From the NCBI RefSeq assembly GCF_000004075.3, contig NC_026660.2, positions 3,782,001 through 3,846,000 of the forward strand: DNA of 64,000 bases. The letters run 5' to 3'. This document shows, piece after piece, positions 48,801 through 60,795 of this stretch; the first letter of the stretch is position 1; each line of letters opens with the position of its first letter. This DNA comes from Cucumis sativus (lineage: Eukaryota; Streptophyta; Magnoliopsida; Cucurbitales; Cucurbitaceae). The position numbers and the translations under genes are program-made. Under the pieces are notes generated by a model. That model worked only from the letters and a program-made list of their open reading frames with translations. It was not told the DNA's origin and did no database searches.

Positions 48801-51509
48801 TGTCATTTTATTCCCTTTACTTGAATAACGGATGGAGCAAATAATTTTATGCTGAAACATCTAAGACTATAATAACCACCACTTTGTTACAGTAAATACT
48901 ATTTAAAAGTTTCCAATTAGCTACAATAAACACTATTTCAAAGCCCTTAATTTGCTACAGTATTTATTAACATACAATTTTTTATTCTTTGCTACAGTGT
49001 TTGCCGTTTCATTCTCGAACTAAAATAGTTCACACCTTAAACATATACTATTATAACTTAAACTAAAATAATCTACACTCCAAACACAAACTATTGTAAT
49101 CCAACTAAAATAACCTAGGACTACAATAACTTACTTCTTGCTCCAAACACCCTCTAGAGGTACTTAAGCATTTATGATGAATATAGAGATACCTCTACCT
49201 CATGTGAAATTATTAGGATGGGCCCAATCAGTTTGAACATCTATACTAGACAAGACATAAAAATTGGTATCAGAAAACTAAATTATGGTAATGATTGGTT
49301 TTGTCTTTGGTAAGATTAGCGTTGTGTTTATGTAGTGATCACTCACGCAGAAATGTTGTTGGCTGATAATTCTGTCTTTCCTTAGGTTTGCTGCATACGG
49401 GGCAACTAAAAGAAGTGTTGTCCATTTAACGAAGTCGTTACAGGTTCTGGCTACATGAGCTTCTCTCTTGACTCTCTTTTTCCCAAATAAATTAAGTTTG
49501 TCAGGATTGTTCTTTAAATAGGAAGCATCGATGTGTTATGCAGCATGAGTAGCCTGCATCAGTTCTGTTTGATTCAAGTATAGTAGACATACCGAGGATG
49601 ATTAATTTCAACATTGTATAAGATTGGGAAAAAAAACTTTTAGCATTTGGAGTGCCTATCTGGGATGGTCTTAGTCATGAAGATCCCTGGGTTGCTTTAT
49701 GGGGTGAATAATCATTTCAAGAACTAACTACCATCAGAATCTAATAATAAAGTCCGAGGAAAGTCCCTGCCATCAAGACTCTAGAGTACTAAGGTTTCAC
49801 CAAGCAACAAATTATAATTGAAGCGGGTTTGTCATTGGCTGTTAAAAATACAAAGCATCTTCATATCTTGTTCCTCCTCTTACTTACTCCTTTCAATTCC
49901 TTTTGGCTTTTCTTGTTAATATTTGCAGGCAGAACTGCGGATGCAGGACGTGAAAAATGTTGTAGTGCACAATCTTTCGGTGTGTTAATACTACCACAGT
50001 ATTTATGCTTTCAATTTTAGTGTAAAACTTTCTATCTCAACACTTTTGTCAAAGACTCAAAATTGCTTGTGAAGTTTATTTATGTTTCTCTGATGATTTT
50101 TCTGTGATGTTTTGAATCTTGCATCATTTTTTAAAATAAGACCCTTGATATTCCAAGAGATATATTCAAGAGCATAATATATTGAAATCGTGAAATTTCA
50201 TATCATGTAAGGTACATTAGAATGATTCTTAACACCACATAATTCTATCTTACTTTCTTTACCTGATAATGCTATTTGTGTTTTTTGGTCTTGCAGCCTG
50301 GGATGGTTACAACCGATCTTCTTATGTCTGGTGCCGATACGAAGCAGGTTGTTTAGGCATTATAATTTCTTTTAAATTAAATGTTATTAAGAAATTCATG
50401 AATTTGGATAATTTAGATTTGTTGCCCTCTTGCAGGCAAAATTTTTCATCAATGTTTTGGCGGAACCACCTGAAGTGGTAAGATTATGCTTTGAATTTCT
50501 TTATCTCCACATCGATATTTAATTTTCTTAGCATGCAGTTGACAGTGTCTTATTCTGTAAATGACCTTGATCTTGATCCAAATCAACATATTGCTTGGTT
50601 ATAAACCTAAGAACATTTCCTCTTATATCAAATCTCATTCAATTTAGCATAACAATTTGCATATTTGGTATTCAGTTTTGAAGAAAAAGAGTAGTTTTCA
50701 TACGTTTTTGGACAAATGTCAATTTGAACTTAGAACTTTGGAGGTTCAACTTAAACTCTGAACTTTGGGACTGTCTCAATTTAGACCTCAAACTAATAAT
50801 TATATCAAATTAGACCATGAATTTTATAAGTGTATCAATTTAGACTTTGAACTTTCGTAAATATATCAATTTAAAACCTCTTATGTAATAAGATTAGTTG
50901 ACATGGCTATTGTTAGAAACAGTGGGCTTGGGTCATGTTGAAAGCTCAAGGATAGTTAAGACTTTATTTAAGCTCGTGTTGCCTATAAATATTTTTTCTT
51001 TTGTATATTTGTTATCTAAAAAAAATAATAAGAAACATAGCATCGCCCAGTACTAGGATTTCCACGTAAATTTGTGTTTGTTCTATATCTTTACTTACAA
51101 TAGCTACTAACATTATAACTATAGATGATTAAAAGCTCTACTTCCAATAGCTAGTAACATCATAATTAGTAATCACACTAAATTTATAGATGATTAAAAG
51201 CCTTATAATTCCTTTTGAATCAGTCTTCATCTGGCGGTTGATATTTGAGTTTACAGGTGGCAGAATATCTCGTCCCAAACATAAGATCTATCCCAACCAA
51301 TGGATCAACAAGGCCCACATACATTCGTTTCCTCACTGGACTAAAAGCTTATTCCCAGATTTTCTCAGTTAAGAAATGAATCAAGTTAGAATTGTTGTGT
51401 TTAATTTCATCCATTCTTGGTGCCATCATTTAATTGTTTGATGTTTCTGATGTCAATTCAGAGACTTGCTTTTGGTGCAAGAAGAAACAGATATTTTCTA
51501 GAAGATTGA
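45873..51509 (+). CDS. NOL: Chlorophyll(ide) b reductase NOL, chloroplast
   Basis: Thirteen exons: 45873-46149, 46895-46963, 47486-47547, 47692-47778, 48220-48287, 48374-48422, 48500-48585, 49386-49443, 49929-49979, 50297-50347, 50436-50477, 51257-51367, 51462-51509. Total 1059 nt, 352 residues, close to Arabidopsis NOL (348). The first ~60 residues are Ser-rich and lack acids, a chloroplast transit peptide. A short-chain dehydrogenase/reductase domain follows: the nucleotide-binding TGSTKGIGYALARQF loop, VVICSRS, CDVREGEDV, the NNAG motif, the FNIDGAGSDG strand with the catalytic Ser, and the YGATK catalytic Tyr/Lys pair, then PGMVTTDLLMSGAD. The tail ends RLAFGARRNRYFLED, shared with NOL orthologues. 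NOL, with NYC1, reduces chlorophyll b to 7-hydroxymethyl chlorophyll a on thylakoids, which starts chlorophyll b and LHCII breakdown in senescence. Intron 7 hosts a MITE-like repeat. Confidence 0.95.
48858..49155 (+). repeat. MITE-like dispersed repeat, copy 2, in NOL intron 7
   Basis: Shares ordered phrases with 2372-2667 (actatttaaaag, aactaaaatagttca, ataacttaaactaaaataatct, cctaggactacaataactta). It lies wholly within the intron between exons 7 and 8 and explains much of that intron's length. Confidence 0.6.
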
Positions 51510-54500
51510 TAAGAAAAAGAATATTTTTTCGTAAGTTCTCTTCTGGATCTCTATCAAGTTTCTCATTTATTGTCCTTCACCTCACCCAGTGGAATGGTTT
51601 ATATTCACAATTTGTTCACTGGCCATATTGATAAAGCATCGTGGACCCATTGGACTGCTCCTTAAACACGACGCAAACGAAATGATGCCTTGTCTTTCAC
51701 CTCTCCCTCCCTCCCTCTCTGTAAAAACTGTTGTTGTTTTTTTTTTTTTCCATTGATTTACTCGATAAATGATTAATTGTAATTTACCATTTATATTTAC
51801 TTTAAAAGTTGTAGCGCTTACCACTTTTTTTAAAAAAATTGTTTTTACCATAGCATTGGCTGAATATTTTCCTTTCTTGAAAGGTAACTGAGCAGGGGTT
51901 GCATTAACTTGGAGAAATCGTCCGAGGAGGTTGCTACAATGTGATGTATAAAAGAGAAGAAAAAAGTACTTTAAATATGTTTAGTGATTTATCATGAGCT
52001 CATATTTTTTTAGTCTGAAATTACTTTTTTAAGTAGAATTTTTAAAAATAACAAATTTTACAAAATATTTATAATCTATAACAAATTATATCACCTATAG
52101 AAGACTATTATTGATAGAATCCAAAATTTTGCTATAGTTAGTAAGTATTTTAATTTATTTTGTTACTTTTAAAAATATCCCATTCTAAAGTATTATTATA
52201 TTTTATAAATAGTTTTAGCAGTTTTACCATTTACGAAAAAAAAATCTCTTTTAAACTCGGGTTGTCCTAAGTAGTTATGGTAAGTACCAACAAATAATTT
52301 TTTGTTAGCCTATGAGTGTTTTGTCTGATTGGGGATGGTTTGATTTTGGGCTAAACTAATACCATCGATGATTGGAAATTCTATGTGGGTGATATTCACC
52401 CCTCTAAAACAAAAACACAAGACAGGTTGACAAATTCACCTCATCAAGGTATTATATGTTATAAGTATTTGATTTTTATTCTATGATATTCCTGAGACAT
52501 TTAGAGAAACCCATTATAAATTTATTGTTTTTATGTAAAATTTGTGTCAATTACTTAATACCATATTCGGAGTTCATTGATTGATGCTTTCGAGGTTTGA
52601 TCGTTTGTAGGTAAAGATTGGCTGTAAATCAACCTCGATAGCAGCTTGTAGGTATGGCCTACACATTTGGGGGAATATATTGAAAATTGAAATGGTATTT
52701 AAAATGGAGAAAATTCTGATTTTTTCTCTTTTTCTGAGAGAAAATATCAGATTGATGTTATTTTAGTTTTCGAGTTAAGGCAAGGTAATTTATTTTCAGG
52801 CTATTTGGTAAATACACTAAGGTTTTTCTTAAAAATAGTTTTCATTAAAAATAGAGAGAGAAAACAATACAAAACAAAATATTGGAGCTTGTTATATACA
52901 GATTTCTCTAATGTAAATCTTCTCCAATCTATCTTTTTGTGATTTCCAATTGAAGTTGGAAACATCTCCAATCTCATAAATGAAATTCAAATTCAAATTT
53001 TATTTATTTGTTTTCTATATGGTGGCCAAATTGAATAGTTTTTTTTTTTCTATTTGTAAAATCTCGTATCACTCGACTAATTTATTTCGTACATATTTTT
53101 TATGTTTGATGAATATTAATTAACTTGATTTTTTGATATCTACATGTATTTCCAAGTTTTCCTTCTACTCTCAACAAGTAATCGTAAAAATGGTAGTGTC
53201 AAATATACGAATATGCGACATTGATCTTATTTTTGTCTTCAACAATCTGTTTTCTTTTGATTTGAATGTACATGAAATTTCCAATTCAAAAATCAAAATC
53301 AATTTTTTTTTGTTTTTTATGTAGATGCCAAATTTTCAATTTTATTTCCCCTAATATTATTGTAGATTTCTTATGAGCATTACACCATACATTCTTCTCA
53401 CCTTTAATATCAAATCCATTTTACAAATTTTTAGTTCAATACACTTACTTTATCACTCTTTATGCTACTTAAAAATTTAAAATTTTATTTCATTTTTATC
53501 GGTATACATAAAATTAATTTTTTTATAAGAAATACCAAACTTTTAAAATATTTCTATATTTGTTTAGAAAGATTTATATTTTAAGAATAAATAAATCAGA
53601 ATATCATGTTTCCTCTCTTACTATTTTTTTTTTAGTTTTACTTTCAATAATATTCATACGACTGATTTACTAGAAGAAGATTTATTATAATTCACTTTAT
53701 TTTAGAGAAAAATGACAAATTGTATGCAACATTCAAAATCAAATCAAAAAAATTTTAAAAAAATTTTAACAGATTCGTTCGCTTTTACTTTTCTTTTTTT
53801 TACACAACTCGTAAATGCTTTTGTAATACATAAATTATCCTTTAAAACATTAAATTTAAAGTTTTAGCATTTGTAGGTGTTGAATATTAGTTTGTATAAA
53901 AGTATGTGAGAATGAGAAAAAGATTAGAGCAATTCCCACTTTTTAGAAAATGAGCAAAAGAAGTAAAAAGAAGGCTACATATGGTAGTAAACATGAAATC
54001 TCCTGTTCTTGTTTATAGGTAGAGTAAGGTCTTTCTTTACTATTCTTTAGTGACAATGGAATTTAATAACTTTAAACTTCTCAATGATTGAACAAAATTC
54101 GAGAGTGCTCCCATAAAGATTCACCCGTGACCCAAAGCTCTGAGTCTGCTAAGAGCCGAAAAGAAACAGATGAAATCAGAGGGTTTGGGGTTAGATGCCA
54201 AAAGTACTACTTTATGCAACAATAAAAGAAGCACTTTTTTTCATCGTTTGATTTCTCAATCTAAAGCGTGTATTTTTGCTCCCTTTCTGTGCTTCCCGTG
54301 AACTATATGCTTTTGTCTTTTCAGGGATAACTCCTCCTATCATTAAAGTTTTTATAACAGTCATTCACTGACACCATCTTTATCCTTCAAACCCACCAAC
54401 TCTTTTTCATCTCTCTACCCCTCTAAATTACCATTTTATTGTTTTAGGCTCAAGTTAACTTAATGTTTAGTAAACATAGTTATATAGGGAGTTTAGTGAT

Positions 54501-55144
54501 GTAATCATGGTAGTATATTGTTGAAGTGTGAGTGTGACCATTATGGCTTTAATGTATTTTGGCGGAATAATAATGGTTTATCTTTTTACCAAAATACAGC
54601 TAGCTTATATTAATCACACCTTCCAGTACAATTAAGTGAAGTAGGATAGTGTTTCACTTTAGGACAAAAACCATGTCTCCTGACAATTAGTATCTTTAAC
54701 ATAATTTTCTATATTCTTCTTACATAAATAATGTGGCTTCTGCTATACTATACTATACTTGATTCTTGTGGCTTAAAAAACTCAAATACAAATACAGTAT
54801 CAGAGGCTTCATACATTCTGTTTTGGTAGCCACAAAGCATCTCAAAGGCATTTTATTTTATTCAGTGCCAAGATCATGGTGGAGTCCAATGCCATTTTAA
54901 TTTAAGCTGAGTAATCTGTAGGCAATGTCTAGATTCTAATCCCTTGGGAAAAGGGGAAAAGCAGTGATTAATGTTCAAACTTTTTGTTTTATTGCAGCCA
55001 CTGTACTTCTAACAGCCTTCTTTAACAAGTTGAGCCAAATAAAGAGAGAGAGGGAGAAAGTTTCATTTCTTCTTAATGGGATTTTTTTTTTTTCAGCTTC
55101 TTGCTCTTCTCTGTAACTTATTTGCTCTCCTCTTCTGAGCTTTA
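51510..55144. other. Intergenic, AT-rich
   Basis: The left part is NOL 3' UTR. A TC-rich stretch lies at 51701-51720 (cctctccctccctccctctc). A weak 'gatagac' repeat copy lies near 52040-52190. The right 170 bp is a CT-rich leader for the receptor-like gene. No gene. Confidence 0.5.
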
Positions 55145-58100
55145 ATGGCAAAACTAAAAGCAGTCTGCCATTTCCCTCTTCTTCTCTTCTTGTTTCTGTT
55201 TTCTTCTTTTCATCTTTCAACTCAGCTTCCACTTTCTCAATCCCAATCTCTTCTTCAAATCCAACAACTTTTAAACTACCCTCAAGCTCTATCCAGCTTT
55301 AACACTGTCACAGACTTCTGTAACATTGAATCCACTCCGTTTCTTACAATAGTGTGCTATGAAGATAACATAACCCAGCTCCACATTGTTGGTGATGTTC
55401 TCCAACATCCCTCTTCATTTCCTCTCAATACTTCCATTGATTCTTTGTTTTCCACATTTTCCCATTTCCCCAACTTGAAAGTGCTTTCTCTGGTTTCTTT
55501 AGGTCTTGAGGGTCCATTGCCTCCATCTGTTGCTAACCTTCTGTCACTAGAAATACTAAACTTATCCTCAAATTCCTTATATGGCTCCATCCCTCACCAA
55601 CTTTCTTCTTCCAAAACCCTTCAGTTTATCAATCTTGACGGCAATTGTTTCTCTGGTAACATTCCTGGTTGGATTGGTTCCCTGCCATTCTTGACTACTC
55701 TGAGTTTACGGAACAATTCCTTTAATGGGTCCTTACCAGATTCCATTTCACATATGTGGAGTCTAAGAATTCTTTCTCTCTCAAGAAACTCTCTTTCTGG
55801 GAATGTCCCAGACCTCAGTAACTTGACCAACTTGCAAGTTCTTGAGTTGGGAAACAATCTTTTGGGACCCCATTTTCCTAAATTACCAAAGAGATTAAGT
55901 GTACTTGAGCTAAAAAATAACCGATTTCGCTCAAGTATTCCACCTGAGTTAGGCTCGTTATATCGTCTTGAAAAGCTGGACTTATCTTCCAATAAACTTG
56001 TTGGACCTTTTCAGGCATCACTTCTGGGACTTCCTTCCATTAAATATCTGAATATTGGGGGAAATAGATTAACTGGACTCCTTTTACAGAACATATCATG
56101 CAATAGTGATCTTACTTTTGCAAATTTATCCTCAAATCTTTTGACAGGAGACTTGCCTGCCTGTCTTCAGGAATTGAAGTACAAGAATGGTGATATCATT
56201 TATGGTGGAAATTGCTTGTCCAATCAAGACCAAAAACAGCACCCTTTGAACTTCTGTCACAATGAAGCTTTGGCAGTGAGTATTAGGCCTCGTAATCTGG
56301 AGCATAGGAAACTTCGTCCTGAGGTAAAGACTTTCTTGAGAATTTTTGGAGGAAGTGTTGCTGGAGTTGTAGTTCTGGCTCTGGTGTTCTTAACGATGAG
56401 AAGGACATACAGAATAGGAGTTGTTAAAGAACCTTCAACAAGGTTTATAACAGAGAATCCATCTGTAGCAGACACAGCCAAGCAGCTGTATGATGCCAGT
56501 AAGATGAATGTCTTCTTTTTCCCCCTTCTCCTTTTCTTTCTGGTTGATGATTTCTTGAACTGGGTTGATTTCATTGAAGCAAAACAACTGAAAAGTAATC
56601 ACTTTATTTGTATTATAGCATCCGCTTGCATAATTAATTTTTTTTCATCCCTCAACTTACCAGAGACTGGAGGTCTGCTTTCAACATTTTCCTAACCCAC
56701 ATCAGTTGAACTTTCATAAAAATCAAATTTGTAACAATTTTCATCCCTATCATGAAAAATCTAGTCAAACTTGACAATTATGATTATTTAAGGATTTTTG
56801 TTTAAAAAAGAAATTTATATAAAAAAAAAAACTTGGTTCTTATTTCGTTTATTGACGTACACGAGTAAGAATTTCATTAAATATTACTGTTCTTGATAGG
56901 AACTAGTTATAAATGGTATGGGTGACTAAATTGTTACTTTTGGTTTTGTTAATGAATTTAATCCATCTTTGTATATTTGTTAAAATCCACCATTTGCTTG
57001 CAGAATATATATCTCAGACAATGAAGCTGGGAACTAGTATTCCTCCTTATCGAACTTTCACTTTGGATGAACTTAAAGAGGCTACCAACAATTTTGATGT
57101 TTCAACTTTGATAACTGAAAGTCTGGACGGCCAGGTATGATTTTACAAAGGTTATTCGCCAGTCTTACATCTAAGTTACTTTTCTCAATACTTTTTCTCT
57201 CTTTCAGAAAGCAGTACTTTTGAAATGGATTTTTATTAAGAACTTATCATTAAAGATAAAAAGTTGGCTGAAAAAGACTTAAAGCATTGTTTATCTAATA
57301 AACATTACTGTTAAAGAAAGGACTTTCCAACCAAAGGTCCAGCAAATGGAAATTAATATTCATCAAGGTGTAAATGATATGATATTACAAGGATTCAAAC
57401 ACATTACCTTCTAATATGCTACTATACAAAATTAACTAATGGATGTAGTCTCTATTTATTTATCCAATATAAACTTTCCTTTCTTGTTAAAAAAAACTCA
57501 TTGATAGATTTACAAACGAAGTCTCTGTCTTGACAATAACAGATATTCAAAGGGGTGTTCACAGATGGCAATGTTGTAGCAATTCGGAGCTTAACTTTGA
57601 AAAGGCGGCAAACCCCTCAAACCTACACACATCAGTTGGAGTTAATATCTAAACTACGACATATCCATTTGATCAGTGCTCTTGGACACTGTTATGAGTT
57701 CCTACCAGACGGCTTAACCATCAGCAAAGTGTTCCTTATCTTCGAGTACTATCCGTATGGGACATTAAGAAGCCATGTATCTGGTAAAATGTTTTTACGA
57801 TGGCACATATATATATTGCTCTAACCTGCGTTGGAATAGTTTTCAATTTTAAACCAAGCGACTTCCCCATTGGGCAAGAGCTTTGGATCTCTTAGTCATA
57901 CTAGCTCGCTCAGAGATTCCAAATTTGAGCCTTCGAGTGAGCTTAATACTAAAAGCTTTTTGTGTATCCCAAGCATGAGCCTTGGGACAGATGTAAGGTG
58001 CTTGAGTATAGGGAAGCAAAGCTCCAACACCGAATTCAGACATACTATATCGTATTTTGTTTAGCATAGTACTGGAGGTGCATAAGATTTAGTAGAGAGT

Positions 58101-59451
58101 AAACTTCTGTGTCAATGGATATAAGTTTATAAAAGAAGTTGATCCTGCAGGGCTACAGGGGCGAAAGCTTTCTTGGACGAAAAGGATATCGGCTGCAATC
58201 GAAATGGTGAAGGGAATTCAGTTCCTGCACACAGGAATTGTGCCTGGTGTATGGTCAAACAATTTGAAGATTACAGATATTTTACTTGATCAAGATCTCC
58301 ATGTGAAAATCAGCTGTTATAATTTACCTATAGTAGTTGAACATGGTGGAATGGTATGATAGAGACTTGTAGGTTTCACATATTAACCTCTCAAAATTAA
58401 AGTAATTGATATATTTGTTTTGCCATTCAGATGATTTCAGGAGTTTCATCTACTGGTACAAAAGGGAAGCGCCATGCTATAGGGTAACACTTCTATTTCT
58501 ATCTGTAGAAGAACTAAAATTAAGACAAAGACCACATTGCTCTTTTCATCATTGTTTGTCATGTCAACTCATACCATATTGTTAAATTAAAGTTTAGTCT
58601 AAGTTTGTCTCTCTTTGGTCCCTTATATTTTAAGTGTTTAATAGGTTTTTGAACTTTCAGTTTTGTATCCAATACGTTCTTAAAATTTCAATTTTCTGTC
58701 TCATAAATTCTTCATCTACTCAATTTTTAACATTCATATCTCCGAACCTATGCTATATATGAAATTGTAAGTTTAGGTTCCTATTACATACACACACAAA
58801 AACCAATTTCGAATATATCAAAGATAGTTTAGAAATTTATAGACTTAAATACCAAATTGAAAGTTGGAAACCTATCGTAATCTTCTTGGAGTTCAATAGA
58901 ACCTTATGCAAAATTAGTCTTTGTAAAGAACACTAAATTATGTAGTAGAATATAAATTTGAATGTGTTTCTTTTTTTGCAGAGTAAATGACAAAGATAAG
59001 AACGATGTGTATGACATAGGAGCCATTTTATTGGAAGTCATCTTGGGAAGACAAATCACATCCCAAAACGAAGTTCATGTTTCAAGAGATCTTGTAAGTA
59101 AATTTTCAGTGACCAAAAAGTATGAATTTTTTCATAGTTACTCCTTCAAACTGAACTAGGAAATGTGGTTTCTATTCCTATTCTCAGTTGCAGGTAAGCC
59201 TAAAAACTGACGAGATAGCTCGAAAGAGCATTGTGGATCCAGCAATACACAAGGGATGCTCCGATGATTCGTTAAAGACGATGATGGAAATATGTGTAAG
59301 ATGCCTACATGAGAAGGCAAAAGATAGACCCTCAGTAGAAGATATTCTTTGGAATCTGCATTTTGCAGGACAAGTTCAAGATTCAAGCAGAGAGGCACCT
59401 GCATCACCCTCACCATCACCATCACCATCACCATTCTTACAAATGCCTTAG
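55145..59451 (+). CDS. Probable inactive LRR receptor-like kinase (At3g03770 type, LRR-VI)
   Basis: Seven exons: 55145-56498, 57004-57134, 57543-57783, 58151-58353, 58431-58483, 58982-59093, 59188-59451 (2358 nt, 785 residues; At3g03770 is about 800). Signal peptide at residues 1-26 (LLLFLFLFSSFHLSTQ). The ectodomain has about nine or ten LRRs at ~110-345 with phrases such as LEILNLSSNSLYGSIP and LEKLDLSSNKLVGPF. Membrane segment at ~397-417 (GGSVAGVVVLALVFLTM). The cytosolic start is ISQTMKLG..YRTFTLDELKEATNNF. The kinase-like domain is degenerate: VAIRSL replaces VAIK, the HRD loop reads PGVWSNNLKITDILLD without Asp, and the DFG position reads SCYNL. The core helix DVYDIGAILLEVILGR and MMEICVRCLHEKAKDRPSVEDILW are kept. 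It should signal as a pseudokinase or co-receptor at the plasma membrane. The last exon could start at 59194 instead (acceptor TTGCAG), removing two residues. Confidence 0.93.
58590..58915. repeat. Foldback element in intron 5 of the LRR gene
   Basis: The left arm ataggtttttgaactttcag+ttttgtatccaata (58644-58677) matches the reverse complement of taaataccaaattgaaagtt+ggaaacctat (58846-58875) with few mismatches. The remainder (gttcttaaaatttc, aggttcctattac) is of the same 'tttggtccctatattttaag' style found in plant MITE families. It sits between exons 5 and 6. Confidence 0.6.
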
Positions 59452-60795
59452 AAGGAAAATGGTACACTTATATATTCTCAAACTTCTCATTTCTTGAACA
59501 AAACAACTTGTAAAGCATCTCATCAAATTTATTTCCTAAAGTCCAATATGTTTATTTCATTAGGGAACAATTGTAGTTTGCTCAAATTTTAGAGTACATC
59601 ATGTTATCGAGCCTCTTGACCATTTGAATTATTGAAGTGAAGTTTGAACAACTTCAACAAAATGCTAATAGTGGTGCATAAAATTTACTACCACGTAGTT
59701 TAATATAATCTCATAAATAGTCATTTAAAAAAAAAAATCCGAAATCTATTTTACAAACTAGTTATAAAACTTTTATCAAACTACTGAATTCTAGACTAAA
59801 CTTTAGTTATTTTAGTTCGTATTATATATTATTATCATTATTGTCGTCCACCAATCATTATTGCTTTTTAAAAGAAAAACAATTAATATGAAAACATTTC
59901 ATGCTTTAAACCATGCCATTTTATTGTTTATTTTATATGTTAAATGATATTTTGCTTCCTAAAAAAAAAAAAAGAAAAAATCATATTTTCTCACAAAATA
60001 ATAGAAATGCTAATCTACAAATCTGTATCAATGTGAATGCAAGCTCGGAATTTGATGTTCATCACAATTATGCCCAACAATAATCATGCAAGCCAATCAA
60101 ACTCATATGACTTACCAAATTAAGTTACCCTCAAGTGATTTACATATATAAATTCATTAAAAACAGAACATATTTCTTAATTTATTGGCACAGGAGTTTA
60201 TTGTTCTATGTCATGATCAAGTAACAAAAATTCAAAAGGTAAAGGGGCAAAGTGAGTCTTTTAACTCAGCATGCAACATGTGACCATTGGTTTGAATCTC
60301 CCCTGAACCCCAATTCATACTAAAAAAAATACCCCAGCATGCAACACAAGTTATACAAAGCTACGAGGAAACAAATAAATAAATTCCATACCTTCCAGTT
60401 GATTCCATGCTGTAGATCTAACAAAGTGGGTGTAAGTTTCATACAGTCACAACAGAAAATCTAGGACTTTGCACGTAAACAAGAGAGATGAAAAGAACAA
60501 ATCTGACCTCTCAAGAGAGAATTCAACAATCACCAATGGGCAAAACTTCCTGACTCAGTTGTTGAATCAAGTGGAAGCAAGTTGATTGAGTATTACTTAT
60601 TGGAATGGAACTCTCGCTAGGAGTAGAGGAGGTAATGGTTAGAAATATTGAACTCGAAAAAATTAGCCTAACTGAGTCCAAAGTTTAAATGGGGGCGAGA
60701 GGAAGGAGAAATATTATAAACAAGAGATGATTATGATTCAAAGAACAGTTATTATTCAATACAAAATCTTGAGCGAATTGGTTTGTGCACAAAAT
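59452..60795. other. 3' flanks of the convergent LRR-kinase and Tim21 genes
   Basis: The two genes converge here. AT-rich UTR and intergenic DNA. A segment at about 60232-60305 ends with ggtttgaatctcccc, which resembles a pol III B-box as in tRNA-derived SINEs, but no A-box or tail was confirmed. No gene. Confidence 0.45.
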
